Shown: positions 9,669 through 22,000 of the stretch, one piece after another | How the letters are laid out: every line of letters begins with the position of its first letter | Position numbering within the stretch: position 1 is the stretch's first letter | Source of the DNA: Amoebophrya sp. AT5.2 | Taxonomy: Eukaryota; Sar; Dinophyceae; Syndiniales; Amoebophryaceae | Assembly: GCA_005223375.1 (NCBI GenBank) | Contig: RXOD01004330.1 | Location: 1-24,006, forward strand | Reading direction: 5' to 3' | Length of the DNA stretch: 24,006 bases | Program-made: the position numbers and the translations under genes | Notes under the pieces: generated by a model | The model's database searches: none | Seen by the model: only the letters and a program-made list of their open reading frames with translations | Told to the model about the DNA's origin: nothing

Positions 9669-10088
9669 TTAATTTGGAGGTCTGAGATCCTTGTTTAGCA
9701 CATGATAAAGCGGAACTCCCCGCAGTTGACGCCGCGGCGGAGAGACGAGTTGTCCACGACAGAACGACGTGCGACTTTCATCTTTGTGCCATCGTCCGCA
9801 CGAGCAGAACAAGGGGTGGCGGCATAAAGGTACTTTAATATTGTTCAGTTTCATAAATTGTTCTTGTTCGGACGACTCAGCGTCAGCGCAATAAGCTTGA
9901 GCGGCGGAATACATTATAGCAGCGCACTCGTCAGCCGAAGCCGAACCGCAACCGTTCTGCTGCCTTACTGTACCGGTACGTCTGCACTCTGCAGCTGTCC
10001 TGCTAACTTTGTCGAAGTTACGATCGCAATTTCTGCGTTCACCTTCATCGAGCGCGCATCGCGGAGAAAAGATCGCACCCTGAGGCTG
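9669..10088 (-). CDS. Giant gene, probable terminal cysteine-rich exon
   Basis: 140 codons including the TAA at 9669-9671, phase 0 after the strong acceptor at 10089. It reads QPQGAIFSPRCALDEGERRN and carries about ten cysteines. Two lie in a tight CRHPLFCSCGRW motif and others in CGSASADECAAIMYSAAQAYC, suggesting a disulfide-rich module. A possible donor after KLNNIK (GTACCT, 9830) could end the exon earlier. It may instead be a separate small gene, but the lack of a plausible start favours a final exon. Confidence 0.6.
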   Translation of the reverse strand, partial: QPQGAIFSPRCALDEGERRNCDRNFDKVSRTAAECRRTGTVRQQNGCGSASADECAAIMYSAAQAYCADAESSEQEQFMKLNNIKVPLCRHPLFCSCGRWHKDESRTSFCRGQLVSPPRRQLRGVPLYHVLNKDLRPPN

Positions 10089-13000
10089 CTGAAAAGAAGA
10101 AGAAAAGCGAAGAACAACGAAAAGAAGTTTCACATCGATCACTCAGATGAGGAGAACATCAGTCATTGGCTATATCAAACTGAGTAAATAGAATAGACGA
10201 GTAGTTTTTTGCGGGTCGCAACCAACAATCTCACATAACAATCACAAAATTACGCGCGACGCGAAATTACAGTGGCGGGTAATATGGGTACTTAACTTAC
10301 TTAGTCGCACGAGTACGACCTATTTGTACTTTTGTCTTTCTTGAAATCGGTGCTGTACGTTTTAGCAGTTTGTCTTCTGGACGAGGTACAGTACAGTTGC
10401 TGGCAGTTTCTAAATAAACAGCGTGCGCCCGCCGCGCCTGCGGCGGAACTAGCTCCTCGTCAAATAAGCAGGACGCGCGGAAAGAAAAACAAAAGCTATC
10501 GCGGCGGCATCGGTGAGTCTAGCCCTCTCCGTCGTTCCCGCCTCTGCTTCCGCCCCATTCCGCTCGCCCAGCCTCTCGCACTACCCAATGACGCCCACCC
10601 CCCACTCCCCTCCGCACTGCTCGCAACGCTAACCCTCCCTCCTCCCGCCATCACTCCTGCCTGGCATTGTTCCGCGCTGCACTTCCGCGGTCCGGAGAAG
10701 CCCACGTCATCGAAGAACTCTAAATCCCTCGCATGCTTTCGGCCCAGCGTGTTCTCGATGTAGTTCATGTCCGTGGTGTTGTAGCACATGGTGAGAAGCT
10801 CGTTTTTTCGCGTCGCAAGCTCCGCTGCATATTGGGTGCGCATGGCGCTTCCGCACCACTGGTTGGAGATGCTCGTCCACGGCGCGTTCAGGCCGAAGGG
10901 CGCGGATTTTTGCTCCAGGTTGTACTTGCCAGCGACGAAATATAGCGCCTCGTTGTCCGCGAAGCTTGCAAACAGGTCCGCGCCAGGCTTTGGCTCGCAG
11001 TCGTGCGGAATGAACACGTAGCACGCGCCGTCGAGGCTCGATAGCGTCGTCGCGCGGTCCGGCCCGCGAAAGTTGTAGGACCCGGCTCCGCCGGCGGACG
11101 TGACGCGAGACATGGAATCGGTGGAGTAGTGCACGAACGGGCGAATCCTCGCCTCCTTCTCGTACCGCGCGCAGTCGTCGTAGCACGAAACCGCGGCACC
11201 ACTCCCGGCGGTGGCGAAGGAGTTCTGCAGCAGGGCGTCCGCAGCTTGGTGGGAAAACGTCGCGTTCAGGAACGCGTTGCCGACGGAAGTGGGGTGGAGC
11301 CCGGTAGTTTCCGGAAGATGCAGCATGATCGCGCCCGCGAACTCCCGCGCGAGCAGTTTCGTCAGCGAGTACTTGCCGGTAGAAACCGCGGCGTTGTACT
11401 CCTGCGCGACTTTTGTTCCGATCTCGGGAAGGAAGGACAGCACGCAAAACGCAAACTCGAACTTGTCCGCCGCGTTGTCGCCGTCTACGTCCGCTTGCGC
11501 GTTTGCAGAGGCGGGCGCGACGCCGCTGCAAACTTTGAACGCGTCCGAGTAGACGCCTACGGTCTCCTTCGCGAGCTGCTCGACGTCGGAGATGAGTCGC
11601 TTGGAAGCGGAGTCGGCCGGCAGAACACAAGACTGAAGCTTGTGGACCGCCAAGCTGTCCACAGATGCGCCACCCATCCGCCCGATCCGCGTGAAGAGGT
11701 CCATATATTCGTCGAGGGTCTGGCGGTAAAGGTGCAGCATGTCCTGCAGCATCAGCTGTGTCTTTGCAGGCAGGTCCATGCTCAGAAGGATCGAGAGCTG
11801 CTCCTCCGTGGACGAAGCGACCTTCGAAAACGCTTCGACGTCGGCCTGGAGGCTGGCATCGGAAACCTTCGTGCGCACGTTCGTTGATGATCAAGATTCC
11901 ACTCAGCAGATCGATCATTTTCATCAAACGCGACAAGATATTCATTCATATTTTTTGCCTCAACGTGACCGCACTTGCTTTGCATGCGTCGAGCCTAGTA
12001 TGTATCGATTTAAAAAATTAATTCGTTGCAGAGGCCGCGAAAAAAATTGTAGCAAGTACCTGCAGCACGCGCCTGCCCCAGTGGTCGCGTTCCTCCACGC
12101 CGAGCACCGCTTCCCACAAGGAGGCGAAGGCGCTGCCTTCTTCTTCCACGACGGCCCCGACTGAGTGCAGCCCCCTCTTGTTGAACTTGAAAGCAGTCCG
12201 CACGTCGCTCCATGCGCAGCTCTTCGCTGCCCGCTCCACCGCGCCTTCGAGGCGCAGCCGTCTCCTGTTGTTGGCCTTCTCGAACAAGCAGAGGTCGGCG
12301 TAGGAGACCGCCTGCAGAAGCCCATTGTCTGGCATTAGGTCGCCATCAAGATCCTGCATCAGAGTGAGCTCGGAGGGAGCGGCGAGAGACGAGCCCAAAC
12401 TCGCTCCGGCGGTCGCGGTCCCCTGACAATCCAGACCCGCAACCTCGGCAGGAGGCAAGGTAAGGCAGTCGTCGCCGGATTTGTCCAGCAAGGAGAAGAG
12501 TCTGTTGTGATGTTTGCGCGAGGATGGTGCTGGTGAAGGTGGGGGAGTTCGTCGATCTTTGACTGTAAAGCTGGCAGCGGTCGAAATCGTGGACGGCAAT
12601 GACGAACATGCAGCAAAAATCATATATGCCGCCCCATTATTCATTATCGATCGCTTTTCATCTCGTGGATTCGAAATTTCGACGAAAGCGAGTAAAATAA
12701 TTGTCCGACTGATCATGATACCGCTCCCACGTTTCTTTTCCTACGCTTCCCAGGTCCTTCATCGGGTTGCACCCCTCCCCGACGAAGCAGCCCCCGACCT
12801 GCTCTCGCAGCGGCTTCAGCATCTCGTCGGCCATCGCTTTCACTTCTGTCGGCGTGAGCACCCCAGCCCCCAAATCCGTTGACATCAGCCCTTCGTTCCT
12901 GTTGTAGTCCCGCAGCTGCTTCCGCAAGTCTCCCGCGCGGTCCAGGAGTGCCGCTTTTATGTTTCCCATCCCCAACGCGACCGCCTCGGCACTCCCCGCC

Positions 13001-16000
13001 ACGAGCTTCTCCTTCACGATTTTTTCCAAAAACTCATCCCGTGAGATCTGCCACGGTAGACAGCCGGCGCGCAGGAGTTTTACGTCGAAAGGGTTCGACA
13101 GCTCATGTCCGGGCGTCAACAGAGTTACGTCGCTCGCCTCCTGACCGTTGGCCGTGACCGCGGTGACAGCTTGCACGGTCGACACCGTCAGCATCCCGTG
13201 CGCGTTTTTTCCGGAGAGAGCGTCGGCGTGTGGCACCTTCGCGGGGAGAAGCTGCCGCAGGGATCTGGATCTAGTACTTCGAAGTTCACGTCGTCGAGAA
13301 GGTGAAGATGAGAACGTCGACGTCGACGTAATCTTCTTCTCCAGATTGGTCTTTAGCCCGCCGACTACCTCTGCTGAATCCTCGACGCCAACCTCGTCCG
13401 CGGACAAAACCGGGGAAAAGCGTTGCATCACGACATTCATGTCCGGCTCGAACACTGGCGTAGTTGTGCTTCCTGCAGCTCTTCCTCCGTGTTCGAAGTA
13501 CTTTTTCGGCACGCACCCAAGCTCGTCCACTTCTGCAGCTGGCACCGCTCTACCCGCTGCACTCCCCCTGGCGCGCACAACATCTGTTCCGGCGCATACC
13601 CTGTGGTCCCCTTGCAGCGGCTCCCGCGGTAGGTTCAGCAGCCCCAAAATCGTCGCCGCGAGTAAGTCCTTGTCGGATTCACTCGGGAGCGCGTACGTTG
13701 GCAGAAAATGCGTGGCGTTGTAGAAGTCGAGCGCGGTGCGATGGTTCGCCTCTTCGTTCTCCAGCTGCGTGATCGCTGGTGCGAGTGTGTTCGAGAGCAC
13801 GAGGTCCACGTTCGCGAGCAGCTGCCTCAACGCCGCCAGCTCGTCGGAATAGGGATGCGGGTTGATGTCGCCGAACGGACCGGGCACAGTGCCGGAGCCG
13901 AAGTCGTTCCCAACACGCGTGAAGTTCACGACCGAAAGCGTTTCCACAGTCGGTTGGACGCTAGAAAGGACGGTGGTGGCGAGACTCGTCCTCAGAGACG
14001 TGAGAACCTCATGCAAGTCACGGAGGAAGTTGCTTGTGAGGACTGACGTCGTGGTCGAATTGAAAAGATCATATACCGCTACAGGAGAGAGAAGCAGGGT
14101 GCGGACGCGAGTGGCGGAGTCGGTAGTGGCGGCGGAAGACGCGTAGTGGTACTCGCGGCTGGGTGGAGATAGTTTTGTCCAGTTGATGCTGATGGATTGG
14201 ACGCGGACTCTTAAAATGAAATAAGCCAGGCTCCTGTTGCAGCGACTGCCTTTTCTTAGATATAGGAATAGGCTTCTACTTGCAGAAGCAGAAGTTGCAG
14301 AAACAAGCCGTGTGTGAAGAGTTCACACACGGCAGTATGGAATACTTGCAGAAGCAATTGCTTCCCCGGCATCAGGACGGGGACCGGCCGCGCCCGCGGC
14401 CGGTATCTAAATAGTGCGATTTGAGATATTGAGGATGAGATTGTGACCAAAAAACACGGCAAAAAGACGTTGCCGTACGCGTCTGTTCTCCCGCTGGCCA
14501 TGATGTTTCCTCGGTCTTGCTCTAGCAAGAGTTCTTCCAGGAGTAGCAAGTTCTCGGCCTGTGTAATCCCCGCGTGGAACCTCTCTTCCGTGTCGCGAAA
14601 CCGAGCGTCTTGCATCCGCTCCGCCGCACTTCCCACAAGAACGGGAATGGCCGTGCTTTCCGCAGCATTTGCAGATCCAACAGATCGAGACTCACCTGTC
14701 CGGCCACCTCTCGACAGCAGCAGCTCTTCCTTCGTCCCGCCCAGGCCGGAGAACGCGCCCACCCCTCCGCCGAGGCCCCCTGCGCCGCGTGCTGACGCGC
14801 TCCGGAACTTTTCCGAGAACAAGTGCATGCATTCTTCCCGTCCCATGTCCTTCAACATGCCCAGGACGCAGCAGAAAGGCCCCGGTTGAATCAGGCCGTC
14901 ACTGCCCGCATCCGGCTGCATAATGTTGAACAACCGCTGTTGGTTTGCGTCCCCCAGCTCCTCTAAGTCCCTGCTTTCGAGGGCGAAGGCGTTCAAGTTA
15001 CTCGCCGACCTTCCTCCATCTGCACCTGCTCCTTTTGATCCGCCAGCGGCCGATTCTATTTGCGCCAGCACCGTTTTCACGTACACACAGGTTTTGTCGT
15101 CGTCCGTTCCCCTCGCCGCGTCCGCGCAGGAGGACGCGTAGCTCTTCAATTCCAAGAAACTCAAGGAGCCGCTCCACCTCGAGCCAGCACTTACACTACT
15201 TTCTCGCGCGTGTGCGCCCACGATTTCTGCCGCGCTCGGCGACGTCACGTCGCTCCCCATCAAAAACGATTCGCCCCCGGTGCTCGTCAACGGATTGTAG
15301 TCGCCCGTGGTTGAAGAGAAGCTGCCAGTCGCCGCTGCGCCCGCGTGCAGTTCGACCGCTTCGCGCAAGTCCATCGGTATCATCTCCGCGGTGAGATCCC
15401 CGCGCATCCTTTCGATGTCCGGAACGCAGAACATGTTCTTCGTCAGCAGCTCGACGTAGTCCTCGCGGATGTCCACATGGAGGAGGGCGAGATCGGGCCT
15501 CGGTCGTGTCGGCTGAGTGTTGAACGCAGCGGTGATCGAGTCGGAAACGGCCTTCTGGTAGCTCGTGCACGGGCTGAGGGACGTCGAGCGAGAGACCTCA
15601 CAGCTGTAGTCGAGGAGAGAAGCACCCATGGAGAGCAGGGAGCGCTCTGGAGGAGCGCTGTGGGGGGCACCACTTATGCCCTCCTCCGGTCGTGGAAAGG
15701 ATGAAGATGCACTACGACTATCTGCGACCGCGCTTTCCAGCATTGCACGACTTTCTCCTTCCGCCTCGCCGTTCTGCGCCAAACCTCTTCGCTGCGCCGG
15801 TCCCGCACTGAGTTTGTCCTTCATCCTACCTGAGTTTATCCTGTACAGTTCGTTTCGCAGGTTGCCAAAATCCATGCAAGCCGGGCAAACGTCCTCGAAC
15901 TTCTGGCCGCCGCGGTGCGAGAGCGGGCTGACTTGCAAACCTCCTACGCAGTTCATCGCGTCCACCGAGCTGTCGCACGCACAGATGTCGTTCGGGTTGT

Positions 16001-19000
16001 CGCCGCACTTCGGCGATTTCAACGCGGTGATGTTGAGAGCGCCGGAAGTGTGCTCCAGATACGCAGACGCGTTGGCAGCAACGTAGGTGATGGCCTGGAG
16101 TTCTCGCTGTTCTTTCATCAGATGCAGGTGGTCATCTTCAGCAGCATCGGCGGAATTGCTCTTCCCTGCGTCTTCGGCGAGCTTTCTCTGGCCTCGCGGT
16201 GGTGAGAGTATTTCATCCACGTTCTTCATGAGCGCTTGCCTCAGCACCCGCTTCCGCCTCTTCTCTTTCAGTATGCGCGTCTCTGCCTCCTTTGCGTCCG
16301 TTACGATTGGCAGTCTGCGCACGTGCCTCTGCTGCCGCCGGAGCTCGCGCAGTTTGCGGTTCCGGAAATTCCGATCCGTCGCAAGGGACCGCCGCATGCG
16401 CGTGTGCGAAGCGCTCGACGAGCTCCCCGCCACGGCAGATCCCAATCGCGCATGGTACATCTCCAGCAAGTCCTCGTGGCATCTCCTCTTTCTCTTCATG
16501 CACATGCACCCCTCCAAAATCTTCGCCCCGACCGTCCCCACGCACTTATTGCTGAAACTATTGCTCCCGATCGACGCCTGCTCCAGGCACCCGCACTGCT
16601 CCAGACAGCCAGCCCCCGCTTGCGACGCGTCCAGGTTCAGGTACAGGATGCTGTCCTCGAGAAATCCCCCCCGCGTCGACAGCGGCAGCAGCTTCTCCCG
16701 CAGCGGCAGTTCTCTGCAAGACGGTGGCGCCGCCGACGTGCTCGTGATCGTTTTCTGCAGAAACTCGGCCAACGTCTCCTGTCGCGCGAAGGGGTTCAGG
16801 AGAAAAAAACTGGCGTCGGAGCGCTGCGCGATGCCCTCGATGGGCTTCGAGAACGCGTGGTCCAAGATGGTGGCGTCCAGAAGGTCGTCTGGCGGCTCAG
16901 TGCTCGTTGTGGCCAAGCCGACGACGACCGGCCCCGTGTCCTCCACCGGACGCTCGGTCGGCAGCACGCACCAATCCAGTTTTCCCGCCAGCTTTTTCGC
17001 GCGCGCCCGCGGCTGCGCCGCCAGCAGTTTCTGCGGCTCCGTCGGACTCAGCATCTCCCAGAACTGACACCCGGTGACGATCTGCTCCGCCGTCGGGTGC
17101 AGCGCCGTGGAAGTACTACCTCCCGGCGGGACCCCTCCCAAACTGCCGAGCCAAGCGGCTTCGGACAATTCGTCCGCTGGGCGCTGCTGCAACGAGCGCC
17201 GCACCTCCTCCGGCTGCTCCTCGAGGATCCTTCGCAGCGTGTTGGTGAGCTGCGCGCCCATGTCCAGGAGCTCCTGTGCGGCCGTTGAGAGCAGTCCGTC
17301 CACCTCGGCGTCCGACCTGCCGAAGTGCTTCTTCAGGCAGTAGCGAGCCTCTTTGGCCGTCAGAACTTGATCGCTGACGTGGTCGCTCAGTTCGCGGAGC
17401 GCGGCGAGTGATCTAGTACGACTTCGAGGTGGTCGAGGACTTCTTGATGCTGTGTGGCTCTCTGTTACTGTGTGCTGCGACGTTGATGGTGCAGCGACAG
17501 ACCGCAGTAGCTCGAGGTCCGCGGCGTCCTGTTCCAAAGTGTCTGAGTCTGCCTGGGATGCTTGTGATGACACAGATCCAGTGCGCAAGCTCCTCCGAGC
17601 TGACATTCGCATATCCTCCGTCAGCATCGCGCCCCCCCGGTTGCGCCTGCTCGTGAGGTCCACCTGGTCACGTAAGAAACCGACGATGGCAGCGTCTCTA
17701 TCCTCGTCAGACGTGTTGAGACCGTGAACTTCATCAGATGGTTCAGCTCCGCGGGAAGCTGCGCCACGCGTTTCAGACTCACTTTCTTTTTCAGCATCAC
17801 TACCAAGCAGCTTTCGCCTCACCGCGCGAATCGCGTGACTCACGTACCTCACGGGGCTCGGAAAATCGCCCAACGGCCGGCCGTCAAAATTGCAGGCCCA
17901 CTGCGGCGTGAGCGCTTCCCGGCCCACGAATTGTTCGAGCGCTGCCTCTCCCGCTGCGTCGTACGAATTCTCCTCAAGCAGCGACTGGAGTTCCGCGACC
18001 CCAGCCGCACTCATGGCCAGCACCGCCCGCTGCAGAGTTATGTCGGTCTGGTGCACGGCTTGGTTTGACGCGTGTGAAGCCAGATTTCGGTCTAAGCCCC
18101 TGTCCCGCAGCTTCGTCATCGCCTTCCGCGATATTCTTCCGAAAGATCGTTTCGCCGATGATGAAGCGCCAGAGATCTTTTCCCCCGCACCAGCGGTCAC
18201 GGTCTCGGAATACGTCAGTTCGTCCGCCGCGAGTTTCTCCTGGATGCCGCTGACTAGCAGCCGCTCCACCTCCTCCGCTCTTCTCCGGGGGCTCGGGCAC
18301 TCCGTCTTCGTCCTGGACAGCACGTCTTGCACGGCGTGGTAGTACGACGGAAACGCGAACACGCCTTGCTGCTGCGCACTCTTCGCCAGCGCGTGGAGCT
18401 GGGCGTCCGTCAAAGACGAGAACTCGTCTGCGGACGGCGTGGTCGGCGCGTTCATGAGCGAGAAGAACCCAAACTGAACCGAAGCTGCGTCCTCGCTCCA
18501 GGAAGAGAAACCGAGGCCGGCCGGCAGTAAAAGCGGAGTCGTGGTTGCGGTGGCGGTGCTGGAGGCGGACGATAAGTGAGCGGCGAGAGCGCGCTTACGG
18601 CGGGTTTCCAACCAGGTTTCATAGCTAGTGGGAGCTGGGCCAGCGCCACTGGACGAAGCGGCGCTCCTCCTGCTAGCAGCAGCACCAGCTGCGGAGGTGC
18701 TCGATGTTGTAATCGCGCCAGCTTCTCTTTCTTCTCTACTCTGCGTCTTGCCAACATGGTCGTTCCCCGGGGCCGCGTTCGTCCCCGCGACCTCCCGCCC
18801 CGCCATCCGAGCGAGTGCCTTCTGCATCTCTCGCCGCAGCTCTACTTCCTCGTCCAGCAGACGCCTTCTTTCTCGTCTCGCCTTCGGCGCCCACACCAGG
18901 ACGTCCTGCAGCTTGCGCAGGGCGCACGTACTCGCGTGGTCCTTCTTCAGCAGCGCGTCCGACAAGGACATCAGAAACTCGTCCCGGTCCAGGCATCCGT

Positions 19001-22000
19001 CGCCGTTCACGTCCTTCAGTAGAAACAACGGCTTGCACAGTTCCCCACCCGAAACCTCACCCAGAAGCTCCGTCTGCTTCAAGCAGAAGCCATCGAGGGA
19101 AATGCACCCGTCCGCGCAGGTGCCCGGCTGGCTGGGTGTACTATGGCCGCCATGCGAGGAGAAGGACGAGGCCGGTCCCCCGCCACTCGCCGCGCAAAAG
19201 GCCTCGAAGACGTCTTGCCGCTCACGGTTGCTCCCTGACGCCTTCGCCGCGCACTCCTGACGCGTGACCTTCTCGTCGTTGTTCAGATTTAGCGACGCGA
19301 AAAGCGCTTTCTTCGCTGCTAGCGTCGCAGTCTGGCCGGGGTTGGTCACAAGCTGCGATGGGCTGGTGATGAAGTCGCCGCTGAAGTACGCGCAGGGCAG
19401 AGCGGAAGTTGCGCCGGCTGCAACGGTGGGCGAAGTAGACCCTCCTGACGATAATGCGCCTCCTCCGCGCTTGAAGTTTTGCCCGATCGGCAGCAATCTT
19501 TCCACGAAAATCCTCTGGAACTCGTCCCTGTTGAGGAACCCATTGCCATCCAAGTCCGCTTCCAGCACCTTCCGCTTCACGGCCCTCTCCCCCGCGTCGT
19601 CGCCCATCAGCGCGAACCGATATAGGTTTTTCTGCTTCAACTCCGCCAGAAAGCTGTCGATCAGGACCTCCCGCGAATAGAAGTAGTTCGTCCTGGTCAT
19701 CAGCTCCGGCGCCGTGACGTCGTCGACGGTCCCCACGCTTCGCACCCGCGCCAAACCCGGGAAGTTCGTCAGCTGCCGGGTCAGCATGTGGTTGAAGCAG
19801 AATCCTCCCGTCTCCAGCTCCAGCGACGAGATGACGCCGTCGTTGTCGCAGTCGTGCTGCGAGAACCAAACGTTGATGGCCTGTTCCTCGGCGTCGGTCA
19901 ACTCCAGCACGTGGGCCGGGGGCGCGGTCGTGGGGCCCACGGTGGTGGTCGGGGGAACGTAGATCGCGGGACCCAGACCCGCTTGCACGAGCAGGTAGGG
20001 GGCGACCACGAGCTTCGTGCACGTCGACCTGGGCGTTGCGTCCGGGTCGCAGATGTCGTAGATGCTGCGATACTGCCTTGCGGACACGCCGCTCGTCTTC
20101 GGTTCGTCGACGGCCTCCGCAGAAAAGGTGATCTTGTACTCCGACCGCAAGCACGCTCCCGCGACGGAAGAGGCGCATGAGAAATTCGCAGCATGCACCT
20201 GGTCGCTCGCCGCGGTCGCCGCTTGCAACTCGGTCGGGGACACGATACGCTCGCAAATTCCGCTCGGGTAGCAAATCTGCACGGACCTTTCGATCTGCGA
20301 ATTCGTCAAATCGAGTCCGGGGGTGCCACTTCCACTTGCTGCCGTTGGATTTGCGAGCTCGGCCTCTCTTTTCGTAACGTTTGTGAAGTTGAACACGACC
20401 TCCATACCGCCAGCACTCACCATTGTAACCAAAAATGTGGTCGTTCTCAGTCCGCTGTGCTCCAAGTCGCCGCCGTTGGACGACGTCCGACCCGTACCTT
20501 GCAACAGCTGCTGCGTCGTTTTTATGACCTCCCGCACCGCCACCGGCCCATTCAGCGTCGGCAGCAGGAGAGACTCAACATTCTGCATTTCGGTCGGCGA
20601 TTTCGTGTAGACACAGTCGAGGAGCTTCTCGTATCCTTTACAAGTGTTGACGGCCTGCGCGAGCTGGATGCGGCCGCCGTCCCGAATGTCCTCAAGCTCC
20701 GCAACCGCGAGTTTGGTCGAGTCCGCGGTGCCGGTAGCAAGCTGGCGACCATGATCACGACGTGGCTCGACGTTATTCCATTCCCATTCATCTCCACCTA
20801 CAGCACCATCCTCCCTCACGAAAAGAGGAGACGTGCCGCTGTCTCCCGCAAACGCAACCACAACGCTTCGGATGACTTCCTCGAGTGTGCGCGCCCGCGT
20901 TTTCGTAGCCGTAGAGGCCACTGCCGCGGCCCACCAGGAACTTTTTGATGACGCCTCGTCCGTGTCGTCCGCTCCTCGATCTAGTACTTCGTCTCGTAAT
21001 ATTTGTCCGCCGCCACTCGTCCCCATTCTCTCCAGAGCTCGTACGTTGCTTGTGCCACCGCCGTCATCCAGCGAAAAGGGCCTGATGTCCTTCGTGAACT
21101 CGTTGGCCATCAGCCCGGAGACGAAGGAGGCGCCCGCCATGGACAAAATCACCACGCACGTCAGCTTCAGAATCTGCCGCAGAAAAATGTTTTCCCGTGC
21201 GAGCCGCCTTTCTGCCTCGGCAGCAAGCGCCAGGTCGGAAACCGCGACAGCGCCCGTGTTTTCGCGGTCCCACAACTTCATGACGGCTTTTACCTGGGCA
21301 ATGCAAGATGTTCATGCATGTTCGTGTTCGCATACTTTTCTTTCTTGTCGTCCAGCAATCAGACTCAGTTCTGCAGCAGTCGGTGCCGAGCAGATGGGGA
21401 CCGACGAGCCATCAATGCCAAAGCAGTAAAATAAACTAAGTCACGACCAGTGGAAATCCTACACCAACAGTTGAACTATGACTGAATTGATATTAAGAGG
21501 AGCGATAGCGAAAGCGATTGCGATGTCGATGAAGTCGACATCTTCAAGCAGAAAAACTTCTGAGAAAGACAGACCCACCTTCTCTGGGAAGGCTCCGTAG
21601 TCGAGGTCTGCGGAATTGTTTTTCACTGCGAGTTTCATTTCGGCCAGACGCTGCAGCGTTTCTTCCAGCTCCTCGCGATCCAAACCGTCTCCGTCGGCAT
21701 CGAGTTTCTGCAGCGAACTCTTCAGCCAGTCCGGAGCATGCAGCTCCGCGATGTTCACAGATGCCAAAGACATCTTGTTCCGAGAGTCTGAGTCGTGCCG
21801 GGTGCTCAGAGGATCGCAGTCTCCGTCCCTGTGCGTCGAAGTCTATAGGAAAACGACCGAAGTCAGAATAAGAAATGAAGAACAAGATGATCCCGGTCCT
21901 GCTAGTCCCGTTGTCTGCTGAAGATGGAGATGGAGTTCTCGATGAGCCACTTTTTCATCCGATGCGTTCACCACTCTGTCTGGCTCAACGTGACGACTGC

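Noticed and set aside
16087..17288. Long plus-strand frames (16087-17067 and 16236-17288).
   Set aside because: They lie opposite the main exon of the giant gene, are Arg/Pro/Ser-rich without domains, and are shadows of GC-rich coding sequence.
19222..20274. A 350-codon minus-strand frame overlapping the EF-hand region in another frame.
   Set aside because: The EF-hand loops are in the other frame. This one is Arg/Gly-rich and carries no motif.
13268..20991. The 14-mer GATCTAGTACTTCG at 13268-13281 and 20978-20991, and a variant with two extra bases at 17410-17426.
   Set aside because: A shared 14-mer is expected about once by chance in a window this size. The copies lie in coding exons in different reading frames, and the surrounding sequence is not similar.
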